Below, piece by piece: positions 23,201-25,822 of a stretch of DNA of 29,539 bases. The notes beneath the pieces were generated by a model that was given only the letters and a program-made list of their open reading frames with translations, had not been told where the DNA came from and did not search any database. The position numbers and the translations under genes are program-made. How positions within the stretch are numbered: the first letter of the stretch is position 1; every line of letters starts with the position of its first letter. This DNA is from a virus, in the IMG/VR virus record IMGVR_UViG_3300024255_000108, positions 1 through 29,539 of that record; one strand, given 5' to 3'.

Positions 23201-25808
23201 ATATTTCTATGTCTTGTCTGCAACAGGCACTTGGTTTGAGATTGGTGCTCATTACATCCACGATGGACGTTTCAGATTATTGGAAGTAGACACTACCAAT
23301 GTAGGATCACAACTCTTCTCAGTTGTGAGACGTAGTGGAATCACTCGTGATGTAACTGCTTATCCTTCAGATCCCTCAGATACTCCTATCCAAGGTGGGT
23401 TTAATCCTGCAGATGTGCTTTATGGATCTACATCTGAAGCATCTAGCGAAGTTTCTAGAATTCAACTGAATTCTGCAAATATCTTCAAGATCTACAAGAA
23501 CTTCCCAGTGACAAACGTATCTCAGACATTAGGCACTTATGATAGATTTACTAATGGAGAGCAAGTTGTTGTCCAAGGTGCGACTGCTAATAACGGATAC
23601 GTACTACAAACAGTAGATCCTGACGATGATGGCAATTCATTTGTAAAACTTATGACAGTTGCTGGCACTATTAATAATGGTGATATAATTGAAGGTGTTG
23701 ATAGTGGCACAACTGCTACTGCAGGCACATCGGATGATAGATTCTTGATGGATCTGGAGATTGGAGATTTTGCCGCAGGAGATTGGTTGTTTGCTTCCGA
23801 ATCTTCTGCAGAAGCATATGCCGAAAGTTATGTAAATAAATCTGGTGCTCTTATTAGTAACCAGGGTGGTCGCATATCGATGGACGTTGAGACTATCCAA
23901 AATTCTTGGAATCCTGGTGATATTGTTTATGGTAGCGTTACCGATTACATCTTAGATGTTAAGGGTATCTCTGGCACTGCGATCCAATTGAATCAGTACC
24001 TACATGGCACTAACGTCTATGAATTGAATCTTGGTATTGCAATCATCGACACGGGTGTAAGTGATACATTCCGTGTTGGAGATGAAGTTTCCCTGCTTCA
24101 AGGCACTACAGAAAAAAATCCAGGTTTCCGTGCAACTGTTACTCAGTATATTAATGGCACTAATCTAGATCCTTCTGATCCAAATTATGGAATCCACAAA
24201 CTATGGATTGCTAATCCTGTAGATGTAGGTACTGGTGCTCCAGTATCCGAATTGACAAATTCTTCCAATAACATCGGTAAGATTGATATTGGATCTAACT
24301 TCCCAACAATCTACGCAAATGTAACATCAGTTGTGGATACTGGATACACATCTTACGGGCGTGTGGTTTATATTGATCAACAGGGCATTACTGCAAGAAT
24401 TCATATTGAAAATGCAGTGGGTCTATTTGTCGATAATATGACTATTAAATCTGATTATGGTTGGGGTGGAGCAGTTTCTTCTGCCAGGGTCCTTGAAGGT
24501 CGCGTTGAGCGTTACTTCCGTGGATTTGATGGAGTCCAAACGAACTTCGATATTACAATTGCAAATGGTGAGCAATACTTCCCAGATCCTGCAGGACATC
24601 TACTCATATGGGTGAATGGAGTCCTGCAACCACCTGGTGCAACTAACTCTTATGTTGCATTCTCAGACAAAGTTGCATTCTCCGAAGCACCTGATATTGG
24701 GTCTGAGTTTATCGGATATTATGTTGGTAAACTACGTCAATTGGACGATATTAGTTTCGAGTTTGATTCGTTGAGATCTTCTTTCAACCTCAAGCGTGAT
24801 GGACTTTTCTATTCATTGACATTGACTGAAGGTGTTTCTTCTAACGTGATCCGCCCAGAAAACAACATTATTGTCTCACTCAACGGTATCATTCAAGAAC
24901 CTGGAGTTGCATACGAGATTGTTGGATCCAGAATCATCTTTTCTGAAGTGCCTCGTGCAGGATCTACATACGTTGGATTCTCATATATTGGTAGTGACGC
25001 TGACGTGGTTGCAGCAACTGTTGTGCCACCAATTGAAACTGGCGATAAACTGGTCATTGAGGGTGAGGAGTTTCAGAGAGAAGTTGCTCTTATTGAGTCT
25101 TCCAACTCATTGATCACATTTGAATATACAGGATCTGTTAAGGGTCGTAATGCTGCCGCATTGGCTAATGTGACATCGGGAGAAGTTACAACTGCTGGTC
25201 TGACTGCTCCTGGTGATGGATATACATCAATACCAAACGTTGACGTTATTTCATCTACAGGATTTGACGCACGTATTGTTGCACAACTTGGAATTGCCAA
25301 CATGGTAGTTAAGACTCCAGGTGTTGGTTATTCGCAAGCGAGTATTGCAATTGATAATGAAGTCCCCGATGATTTTGTAAATCCCGAAGGCACTCCTGTC
25401 AATGGTGGTTTTGATATCCTCGCAGGCGAAGGTAGTGAGTATACTGGAGGATCGACGATTACTCCTGGTGCGATTGCTATCACTCAAGATCCTGTCAACG
25501 TGACAGTGAATCAAAATACAACTGCTTCATTCACTGTGGTTGCTACGGTTAGCAATAGCGAAACCTTGAATTATCAGTGGCAGAAGAAAGATTATGGCAT
25601 ACAAACTTGGAGTAACATCATTGGTGCTAACCAAGCAGTATACGATACTGGAAACACAGTACAATCTGATGATGGTGATGAATATCGCGTTGCAATTACT
25701 GCAGCGGGTGCAACACCAGTCTATTCGCTATCTGCTATCCTAAGTGTCCAGACTGGAGCTACTGTAATTAGTAACTTCAATCCAGCGACCATCTTCGATG
25801 ACAACTAA
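5262..25808 (+). CDS. Giant multidomain baseplate/fibre structural protein, 6848 aa
   Basis: One frame without a stop runs for 20.5 kb (estimated mass 730-750 kDa), starting four bases after the gp6 stop. Order of parts by residue: an N-terminal segment (1-130, with a Gln-Leu-Pro-Glu-Phe motif seen in marine T4-like structural proteins); Asn-Gly-Val-x-Gln-x-Pro-Gly type beta modules (about 134-290); GSGY repeats (295-630); a conserved wedge-like core (647-900); more GSGY repeats (1127-1353); a YHYH-like domain (1357-1557); an EF-hand loop (1618-1629); a propeller-like region (1837-2227); laminin-G-like domain 1 (2253-2434); two carbohydrate-binding-like repeats (2657-2788); a cupredoxin-like remnant (2941-3027); GSGY repeats (3094-3327); the helical repeat array (3987-5858) with two further lectin-like domains; and C-terminal beta modules with an Ig-like domain (6737-6842). 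Position after gp6 parallels T4 gene 7, the wedge initiator, but length and adhesion modules go far beyond it. A wedge-attached receptor-binding or peripheral role is inferred. Confidence 0.92.
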   Translation: MLNKNINVSDRVEGQLPEFIREEDKQFVNFLFEYYKSQEKSGRPYDILNNLLTYFDLDSYDTNMLSSQTNLLQDVGLDDNKLEVESIDGFLDKNGSVLINSEVMYYESTTRGPDAILTPGVSLDQFDKKKQQLENPFLLFDGVQTVFPLKFLGNPVAPTSADHLIVITYNYFNRPGIDYVIEGNTIRFTSPPRARLGVDNSEFTQLVYLVGYANQTIESLDAIPFIEWQNTYKYPLRLNTAPYIPTSDIGLIINRNGTRLTPYEDYSVFEDSVIFNTLIGAADTIEIRSVEYIAPAYGSGATTVCQVRSDGSINRIISKSGGSGYRLNFNPRVTINASNGQEATARSLIGGIKDIRLIDGGQGYSSYNPPIPVIAPPTNTGGTQAKLSLTVDDTTGQVSSIIIENSGSGYDFIPAITFNNPTGATIGSPTIDSEGRLNLSSIPVTNMGSGYSNPPIVYIDNAPDGGINAAATARINQDGQVYEILITNRGRGYTTPPRVRIIQPVGAQVLDVTVASGSVTNIEMLIGGNGYTDAPSVYIVDNRKDAYGEPIGGTGAEAVATIFNGRITDINVVNFGSGYSAEFPPKVYIAEPRAARSSVDVGFDEVTGFDIIESGQDYSPSALLGVSRGVSGPVGYDQLHNEIFAKESQLRLSSHPSNSLVVNLDSLFLREVFDKFRRQYLPTIDIDFAKINPVQVIKSIRDFYVSKGTKFATQYLFKILFGEEIDIFYPKDEIISPSAATWTVDTILRAKLIEGDPKNLIDSELNQYADEVDQNIKGASALIENVITIIEGTDTIYELAISEETLLGDFKIPYKTTLVEPLSTTGQIITVDSTIGWPSRNGTIRINDTEQVQYKEKSLNQFIECTRSQNGIVEDWDPGTIVQSDIFVYVNRNTSTECKLRILGIAEAGTTVLDNTGSYYIAGDKLKVANLGSTDDDKKLDSWLYNVKKLIQVTRIESGGVNNQTATVYCENPHGLLVGDTVTIYGANPVVYNGSFIVTSRIDTLVFSYQLVTPTEIIPQGNILLSVDLNRGKSNQNSINSVIDQFTTNIQNSFFNDEYVYIATSGLPNYKIGPFSGSALIPGNQRKLLRFPRSVQTISERKDTPNNSPIGAWINGVSIWSYKSSESVTFGPLTSISVTNVGVNYDAGTKPNLEITGGGGSGATGEVVVNGSLTSFTVTNQGSGYEESPLVSIVGGNGSGATAQAVITGGRVTRILVDQPGSGYSAQPSVSITGGGGLGAEATANVRGPISSVSVTNFGSGYTSLPKVRVNSGEGALAQPIVLNGRIVSIAIINSGSGYTTAPEVIINGDGFGALAQATIGTTGEDRGRVLSITITNRGIGYTQGNTTVRLRSIGELATFSPEVFQWNRNLQYDLEDNFDFARGYVFTGYNNQFGGEYAHLSDPKELRYVVGDNVFLDPVTTQFRELESNFLHSPIIGWAFDGNPIYGPYAYSDPTDQNSGIRRLRTSYGLKTNVVYDLDTNPNPSRVDGPAIATYPAGIFVEDYTYVFQQGDLDTYNGRFCKTPEYPDGTYAYFITIDASDAGIAEFPYIIGPQFNSSPDAWNSSQQATQENIPTGVVRYRDPYVNVDIDIDRQPNQEADTLTTEIEGYPIIFEIQDSNNDGLIDATEQTEILEMSEEATLQIYDYFPQVSAESRVDIEVETTTQFENAQIDGFVIENPGVSYQVNDTVFFDNTDTGGFGASAIIESVKGQTILGYSKEMIGDRPYGVITTSVEHELRQQDQLIVNSRPIIDNTNKLFKVKVVAGIERIAVQQEGVGYNVDIPPTFELITADGQDASLRLNLLNTGQILSADIINSGNGYDPENPPQIRVSHPQQYKKTRYWIADYLEATSQLTVNDIVQTNDRYTYICGKIIESDADEAAFLAKFDDLGALIWDRTLIPLNANQKRSEFIKMHVDESEENDLIYVTGQTKNPDNDSYNPDIWIGLYKSGFNNANEPDGILQWQQSIAGISGSTRRDYVNSIALDQEKRIYLAGYTDSNSPDPFDMWIVQLNAEGDLSEKRKIASLDGSEKLTQIKWISDDRFLFIGENEENNDCIFGVFFFDGANIEIDYIRQIPVIGGYARDPQMAFDEYGDAVIVWNVFNNAASKFDRIQVSKFPYATANTGWEWTKTLSVSGDFQSIKHAGITVDIFGNYTVVCDVVEAQDSRYALIEYLKYDGTRITETKVSDSGNIGFHAKSHVVDNSGDCIIAADRMQSDQIASFRFNTTNLSEDFSKQDLGTIVYGNIAQTLHDTAIYKFGSGSLRLDAAAPIAYTNYAKSTTEWSVRAWFAMNTTSHSANAHEPVFFDVNPLSGGVPVRFTVDGDSTSGNYERVVLYVNGVEAAISTTTTNWTTFAAAAWIHVTFQKRQESLGLYRYEVYINGVQQISYQSTDDITLDDVVVAGPQSSPTTANCFLGHIDDFVIDDIAPHTGVSYTVPTEEIAVTSDTSDIVLIKFDRLQTNKGNNYALTNVRNHSQFEFADAATSTVWTNLNMPALSEWVVGPGGLQILDMSQTAATLNPGTYTFTSEKDQFASKTSTVPSPLGKKLTITAEAIKKFYFRDALYQKVDNVKTFTFNQKVVLTKGSILQQFNSSGITTAYGTIVSVPEGTLTQPGLGTTYSVGKIFGTFNDTDRFRTTANDVNEIAGEYFDTQEEESPWEANAAYVSGDRVYYAKRIYEAQGAGTSGTIPPTHNNGVVSDGVINWSFLDDAGKFTVDLTQHPFPRPQYLNLDMPEWLSHRLYAVGQRVWYRLNVYEVTVAGVTTGNPPTHTTGAVSDGTVTWTFVETKEAIGNYSRLLPYDQGDHYRVRIEEIHPGSSFIPGDVVSLNTNNITLASDEKSVEISGFASVKKIRVTAQLEMDIIRTGGEARTEFVYCTSNSPHFFKESEIIYTEGFQGDQFNGSFFIDQVLGTREFTFAIRSNAVSDPTFVSNSIANVNIYAKHPTLIFTRDHKYLFDMSDVSNFGYYLSFSQDNQYKLEYSFNNIVREGTPGIQSAGSSAPYVQFSVIGDVTNISYYFDPSRIGADSPVGETSFVDIITTPYQGTFTINEIVDDYNFKFPLLREPDNTSAEVITDEFDNPYSFYSTTSTRAIGSINTIKLVSPGGFYQKLPVISDIASFRQIEKIIINDGGTEYATGVYYDVEIDGNGEGAKCIVTVELDDEVGSGTITNITVTDPGKGYTEATLDIDAIPGILGSTLAGSGASASVIIPSEGSGASVFLTGKNIGKIKRLKNNEFGFGYSHDYTLRPEITFPVNLQLFNTSILSEIQITNPGSGYTSTPAVVIEGGGGSGAEATAIVKNNRLSEIIIKSPGAGYSSEPEVQLKSEFNYVVNLDLNYLQFNFPHGITTGAAIQFRAEDVGSSVGELPKPSSAGLTTLVAGQTYYAIAGNANSLESDQIRFGLTLQSAQSGDYITFLTQGSGRQVLLTEIFGGAATAIVETSRFLEGETVYQGINFEQSSATGVVSTNTGWQIGPKILKIVDYTGDWVEGETVTGTISKASGVIDNLSIARGVLNIGSLTRTPGRFIDDVGKPSEIVQKIQDSFFYQNFSYVIKSEIPISDWKTQVLENNHAAGFALFGQLQITGGKDVSGRKIGTEFTKQVNINNYSNVNQITSFGAAQPIYTEYNNTEVLFRKRRLTSSEEILTSIVKKLDTISPQFNGIDKSFPITVEGEQVIVNQNQLMITLNGVIQAPGDSYQVVGGNLVFSEAPRPASKVNYRILEVTPTQIYRINLYSGQAGIANYGIFPTLGQQIQGVNSDAIATVIDSGTNHLDVINIVGGPFNINEEIQRTTLFSALVQSVTALNTNTIFEFGEAITNLEGDTAIIEETNIDDEGVISDRLVISKTSGTAEYETGILNLRLNEFIYSASSGIAGQITFIGPYRDPVTDDVVTELEINPGSTFYGLLFERLVSITNPNVILDNISQSSITPTELYDDSKRINDDFLDFEEVRTTEVVYTQLSNGTLAQGDSIQNRRIYYGNPVSAYHGTAGSRFYDASNRIKDNKQELIDFAEAEIAVDHPDFYFPGDAITNSWSRFADGHRFIQKNKEYIAAKTYDDMIAQYPSLVVPDAAKCKRDLKKFIDAISVDTFRGGNVYSRKFIQQYFDSTGALVYVDTESVETKWAYEKAKDYMLLSITNNLSGSYSQVNGPDAGTSYDAYQDLTITADPSPNDPYGTAGSNVDNTDTENCEDVQAAIVTLWEIVDDAMTSGTLSELPDESLGTYTPNEIKCRRDIGLFIDAISNDVSTGGNFNTVTFTRSYFDTAGAPIANGLVGETAESITAFEKVRDLAYLAINNLLYGKDLEILNDPASYGGTAPGFTYDANYANGSNQLATNCADVQSYISTLTDIATVSINAGNLTNVNALASITDGTFQSGETIRTIKLGYKDKSSGLFTINDQIRGVTSGVTFQAIGSNSGLKVLFADELSGTMVDGEYLTNSTLANQNNCTLSVVKKSPRLSGTKCIVIPAAGYLTATDSFEYAFGATDDFTIEGWWRANGVTGTQTLIDMRRLSATFGLRMVIDGSTLRVYNGTTQLISGGTIIVDGWYHIALVRTSNTLQLYVDGAQVGSNYTDTNDYIYTKVTIGADFNAANGFDGYLDNFYIDNKVAKYSAPFVAPTQVDYNNLNIVLGLDGEDPFILSTTETYATFTGILTSSATAKEINYVDKTIVIKDVDLGRKDQRDAARIIELNDAWIADEAVGRMKAQFPDFIMPGDDPANNSYGGTTYCLRDTKDYIIGAIVKDLKEGGTYHTLYTARTYLTKGGELNYIGKEVLQTLFTWDSVGDIINDVITTTSTDLSGVYSQRLRIPNNFSSPASNAIQTEIRVLIDNLLQVIAPTDQGFKDSGVMIWKNRNYIAEETAGYINAKYTRTLDGNPQQFLVYPGGGQSACEDDIKTHILPGVIADLVTGGTYNIKNVIDNYLDSQDNILHVEHELNPMLDAFEYAKYLCIKALNNLLISPGTAVAELGVPAWAQDDYYAPLYTARAAYRDNTITIDPQAWPQATRNSNDRFIDAVNRIKENQNVIAMEAVAIMNDLSKYGTMQVPGGHVNCEDDVKDTINAVIHDLLHDCNEKTYDAAALYIETENNSLKHIEKEWEASVTVYKIVRDLCLSTMRNAFGRDYIEGNTPESTPVQSYEQNPFTTDYRDTAESIDGNIRYIAEQAVALGEAQYPSLSINGGIRGGDIFDVTAATHDPATGVSVLTIGTHTLVAGNRVTIQPESIGFSCTQDQNATTKYYPRPGDDNYNKSIAITSVTADTITVSVAASPAWAQGYVHTFVDAKKGAVVSNGVIDCVHDVTDILRSLVFNLKYGGENWMQYATEFYVNSAGTLDHITAQATESIWILEKARDLVKRAMKDQLIANTAAYGVGQRFFDATAKPSNQLRPHDITDGLDNSVFNNVLTRSFASGTVNINNSANSATGMTSNNDFVCECTTVLPSNPVDSVLFEGGGSTIGTFLGFRDSGAYLRLRAGAGGNAYAGGASYTSDTGLAMLDIPVADLVTAGVMDGNAHTITWEVRIGGNQATGAGRVRLWIDNEIQGTAYTPGGGDGGGVGSVIGLGSGGGIWSDGNDGGFGATAGNVPSGEPTASWQYAITGNLKYYRGRVVDPDYTGTETSEIEARIDTLMTVVTGGITNPSGVATNSYSLPYIWPVKYSPENVIRDLTITYDTSNGGSEADSTWNQVCPQVASSIDTLFGMVISTITEAAVNNVNYLTGSVTKTTASTGNTNYQAGTCHNEVSAVDTLFDIMSNTLGAGANTDKGIADILLFNHAAIVARVVDDVTATYATTNLTSDFPDAVLKALRYDMITGGNAGAFRLAQTWFDGEGNFIAFTDVIRSHLIYALTRVREFSKSALYQLGTDPGWDSYITYSPEERIDYFQEATEFIMDSSMNPLEFALERSAFPTEASVTFVASTDAQNLSTTYEMGEDYNTDPSLVSLTPLVDVGFDRAEYRIRINRGNYFRRGDVLSYIPASENSLTGLSGQSYFYVLSATGTWFEIGAHYIHDGRFRLLEVDTTNVGSQLFSVVRRSGITRDVTAYPSDPSDTPIQGGFNPADVLYGSTSEASSEVSRIQLNSANIFKIYKNFPVTNVSQTLGTYDRFTNGEQVVVQGATANNGYVLQTVDPDDDGNSFVKLMTVAGTINNGDIIEGVDSGTTATAGTSDDRFLMDLEIGDFAAGDWLFASESSAEAYAESYVNKSGALISNQGGRISMDVETIQNSWNPGDIVYGSVTDYILDVKGISGTAIQLNQYLHGTNVYELNLGIAIIDTGVSDTFRVGDEVSLLQGTTEKNPGFRATVTQYINGTNLDPSDPNYGIHKLWIANPVDVGTGAPVSELTNSSNNIGKIDIGSNFPTIYANVTSVVDTGYTSYGRVVYIDQQGITARIHIENAVGLFVDNMTIKSDYGWGGAVSSARVLEGRVERYFRGFDGVQTNFDITIANGEQYFPDPAGHLLIWVNGVLQPPGATNSYVAFSDKVAFSEAPDIGSEFIGYYVGKLRQLDDISFEFDSLRSSFNLKRDGLFYSLTLTEGVSSNVIRPENNIIVSLNGIIQEPGVAYEIVGSRIIFSEVPRAGSTYVGFSYIGSDADVVAATVVPPIETGDKLVIEGEEFQREVALIESSNSLITFEYTGSVKGRNAAALANVTSGEVTTAGLTAPGDGYTSIPNVDVISSTGFDARIVAQLGIANMVVKTPGVGYSQASIAIDNEVPDDFVNPEGTPVNGGFDILAGEGSEYTGGSTITPGAIAITQDPVNVTVNQNTTASFTVVATVSNSETLNYQWQKKDYGIQTWSNIIGANQAVYDTGNTVQSDDGDEYRVAITAAGATPVYSLSAILSVQTGATVISNFNPATIFDDN
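5661..6140 (+). repeat. Two N-terminal beta modules of the Asn-Gly-x-x-x-x-Pro-Gly type
   Basis: Residues about 134-213 contain Phe-Asp-Gly-Val-Gln-Thr-Val-Phe-Pro-Leu, then Pro-Gly-Ile-Asp-Tyr-Val-Ile and a Phe-Thr-Ser-Pro-Pro turn. Residues about 242-292 repeat the pattern more loosely (Asn-Arg-Asn-Gly, Glu-Asp-Tyr-Ser-Val-Phe). Clearer copies of the module recur far downstream at 16225-16440 and 24510-24990. Confidence 0.6.
6145..7150 (+). repeat. GSGY beta-repeat block 1, about eight copies
   Basis: Each unit carries Gly-(Ser/Gln/Arg/Asn)-Gly-Tyr, then a Pro-rich turn, a strand, a Gly/Ala-rich turn and a hydrophobic strand leading into the next unit, roughly 35-50 residues in all. Tyr-containing cores fall near 6220, 6340, 6480, 6603, 6729, 6843, 6987 and 7102. 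The last copy is degenerate (Gly-Gln-Asp-Tyr). The pattern suggests a stacked beta solenoid or beta-sandwich string used as a fibre stalk; that structure is inferred. Confidence 0.8.
7200..7960 (+). other. Conserved wedge-like core segment of the giant protein
   Basis: Residues about 647-900 hold a helical stretch with Val-Ile-Lys-Ser-Ile-Arg-Asp-Phe-Tyr, then Lys-Gly-Thr-Lys-Phe-Ala-Thr-Gln-Tyr-Leu-Phe and Leu-Phe-Gly-Glu-Glu, ending in Tyr-Pro-Lys-Asp-Glu. This arrangement recurs in large structural proteins of marine T4-like phages, so it is probably the part that joins the protein to the baseplate. The surrounding repeats look like added modules. The family assignment is from memory of the motif pattern. 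Confidence 0.6.
8640..9320 (+). repeat. GSGY beta-repeat block 2, six copies
   Basis: Cores lie near 8689, 8812, 8926, 9037, 9151 and 9274, about 38 residues apart and more regular than block 1. Between cores, Gly-Gly-Gly-Gly-Ser-Gly-Ala-type turns recur (for example near 8730 and 8960). DNA similarity between units is visible, e.g. GGTAGTGGATATAC at two sites. The block sits directly before the YHYH-like domain. Confidence 0.85.
9330..9930 (+). other. YHYH-like domain inside the giant protein
   Basis: Residues 1438-1452 read Gly-Trp-Ala-Phe-Asp-Gly-Asn-Pro-Ile-Tyr-Gly-Pro-Tyr-Ala-Tyr. Further on come an Asp-Tyr-Thr-Tyr segment, Asn-Gly-Arg-Phe-Cys and Gly-Thr-Tyr-Ala-Tyr-Phe. The same ordered motifs occur in the separate YHYH protein at 25823-27415. 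The Tyr-His-Tyr-His tetrapeptide itself is absent here. YHYH (Pfam PF14240) has no established function that I know of. Confidence 0.75.
10113..10148 (+). other. EF-hand-type calcium-binding loop
   Basis: Residues 1618-1629 are DSNNDGLIDATE. They fit the 12-residue EF-hand loop: Asp at position 1, Asn at 3, Asp at 5, Gly at 6, Ile at 8 and Glu at 12. It is a single loop without an obvious paired hand, as in dockerin-like or other extracellular calcium sites. Calcium binding is inferred. Confidence 0.6.
10770..11940 (+). other. Beta-propeller-like region
   Basis: Residues about 1837-2227 contain four to six recurring units built of a Tyr/Ile-rich strand, a Gly turn (Ile-Cys-Gly-Lys, Val-Thr-Gly-Gln, Leu-Ala-Gly-Tyr), an Asp-rich loop and a strand such as Ala-Phe-Leu-Ala-Lys-Phe-Asp or Trp-Ile-Val-Gln-Leu-Asn. 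This resembles the blade pattern of SBBP-type and quinoprotein-like beta-propellers. The number of blades cannot be fixed by eye. Confidence 0.5.
12020..12560 (+). other. Laminin-G/concanavalin-like domain 1
   Basis: Residues about 2253-2434 begin with Phe-Gly-Ser-Gly-Ser-Leu-Arg-Leu and run through a Trp-Ser-Val-Arg-Ala-Trp-Phe strand, a Trp-Ile-His-Val-Thr-Phe strand, a Tyr-Ile-Asn-Gly-Val segment and a closing Gly-His-Ile-Asp-Asp-Phe-Val strand. This is the strand order of LamG / concanavalin A-like lectin domains found in many phage adhesins. Confidence 0.75.
13230..13623 (+). repeat. Tandem carbohydrate-binding-like modules
   Basis: Two units of about 55 residues (2657-2711 and 2733-2788) share a Trp near the start, Tyr/Val-Gly-Asp/Gln-Arg-Val-Trp/Tyr-Tyr, an Ile/Val-Tyr-Glu strand, Pro-Pro-Thr-His, Gly-x-Val-Ser-Asp-Gly and a final Trp-(Ser/Thr)-Phe. 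This resembles the small aromatic-rich chitinase-type carbohydrate-binding fold common in phage tail proteins. Sugar binding is inferred. Confidence 0.65.
14082..14340 (+). other. Cupredoxin-like beta domain without copper ligands
   Basis: Residues about 2941-3027 start with His-Pro-Thr-Leu-Ile-Phe-Thr-Arg and Tyr-Leu-Phe-Asp. They parallel the Asn-Pro-Thr-Ile-Tyr-Val-Tyr-Arg-Gly and Tyr-Lys-Phe of the cupredoxin-like domain at the end of the fibre gene (27450-28934). The ligand positions are lost: Tyr-Tyr replaces Gly-His-Pro, and no Cys-x-x-His-x-x-Met follows. It is probably a structural copy of the same fold. Confidence 0.4.
14540..15240 (+). repeat. GSGY beta-repeat block 3, degenerate then regular copies
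   Basis: Six units are recognisable. The first ones are altered (Gly-Gly-Phe-Tyr, Gly-Gly-Thr-Glu-Tyr, Gly-Lys-Gly-Tyr, Gly-Phe-Gly-Tyr). The last two are classical (Gly-Ser-Gly-Tyr near 15080 and Gly-Ala-Gly-Tyr near 15196) with a Gly-Gly-Gly-Gly-Ser-Gly-Ala turn between them. Confidence 0.7.
15882..16440 (+). other. Conserved Tyr/Trp segment and third NGVxQxPG module
   Basis: Residues 3541-3584 carry Asp-Ser-Phe-Phe-Tyr-Gln-Asn-Phe-Ser-Tyr-Val-Ile-Lys-Ser, a Trp, then His-Ala-Ala-Gly-Phe and Phe-Gly. This pattern recurs in large structural proteins of marine T4-like phages. Just downstream (16225-16440) is a clear beta module with Leu-Asn-Gly-Val-Ile-Gln-Ala-Pro-Gly and Phe-Ser-Glu-Ala-Pro-Arg. 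Together they mark a second conserved core, before the helical repeats. Confidence 0.55.
18690..19130 (+). other. Laminin-G-like domain 2, between helical repeats
   Basis: Residues about 4477-4623 read as a LamG_3-type domain. They contain Phe-Thr-Ile-Glu-Gly-Trp-Trp-Arg, Gly-Trp-Tyr-His-Ile-Ala-Leu-Val-Arg, Leu-Gln-Leu-Tyr-Val-Asp-Gly, Val-Thr-Ile-Gly-Ala and a closing Gly-Tyr-Leu-Asp-Asn-Phe-Tyr-Ile. The family signature is stronger than in domain 1. It separates the second and third full helical repeats. Confidence 0.85.
20812..21110 (+). other. Beta domain inserted within a helical repeat
   Basis: This segment splits the helical unit that begins at 20692: its Tyr-Pro-Ser-Leu part lies before the insert and its Asp-Cys-Val-His-Asp part after it. 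It contains Val-Leu-Thr-Ile-Gly-Thr-His, Phe-Ser-Cys, Tyr-Pro-Arg-Pro-Gly-Asp and Asp-Thr-Ile-Thr-Val-Ser-Val, a pattern I recognise from repeated domains in marine T4-like phage structural proteins. Confidence 0.65.
21445..22065 (+). other. Third lectin-like, Gly-rich beta domain
   Basis: Residues about 5395-5602 carry Asp-Phe-Val-Cys-Glu-Cys, Ala-Tyr-Leu-Arg-Leu-Arg, His-Thr-Ile-Thr-Trp-Glu-Val-Arg and Val-Arg-Leu-Trp-Ile-Asp-Asn-Glu, then a Gly-rich loop and a closing Tyr-Tyr-Arg-Gly-Arg-Val strand. Strand order is concanavalin-like, but the similarity to the other two domains is weak. It lies between the seventh and eighth helical repeats. Confidence 0.5.
24510..24990 (+). repeat. Two tandem NGVxQxPG beta modules near the C-terminus
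   Basis: The first contains Phe-Asp-Gly-Val-Gln-Thr-Asn-Phe, Val-Asn-Gly-Val-Leu-Gln-Pro-Pro-Gly and Phe-Ser-Glu-Ala-Pro. The second contains Leu-Asn-Gly-Ile-Ile-Gln-Glu-Pro-Gly and Phe-Ser-Glu-Val-Pro-Arg-Ala-Gly. They are clear relatives of the module at 16225-16440 and of the N-terminal copy at 5661. Two GSGY-like units follow at 25200-25370. Confidence 0.75.
25470..25785 (+). other. C-terminal Ig-like domain of the giant protein
   Basis: Residues about 6737-6842 show Ile-Thr-Gln-Asp-Pro-Val-Asn-Val, Ala-Ser-Phe-Thr-Val, Tyr-Gln-Trp-Gln-Lys and Asp-Gly-Asp-Glu-Tyr-Arg-Val. This is the strand B, C (Trp) and F pattern of bacterial and phage Ig-like domains. Ig-like domains on phage virions commonly give weak binding to cell-surface sugars. 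A similar domain ends the neighbouring YHYH protein. Confidence 0.8.
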
Positions 25809-25822
25809 ATAAAAGTAAAAAG

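Noticed and set aside
25805-25811. CTAAATA as a late promoter for the YHYH gene
   Set aside because: It lies only 11 bases before the ATG, which would leave almost no leader, and it overlaps a stop codon in AT-rich sequence.
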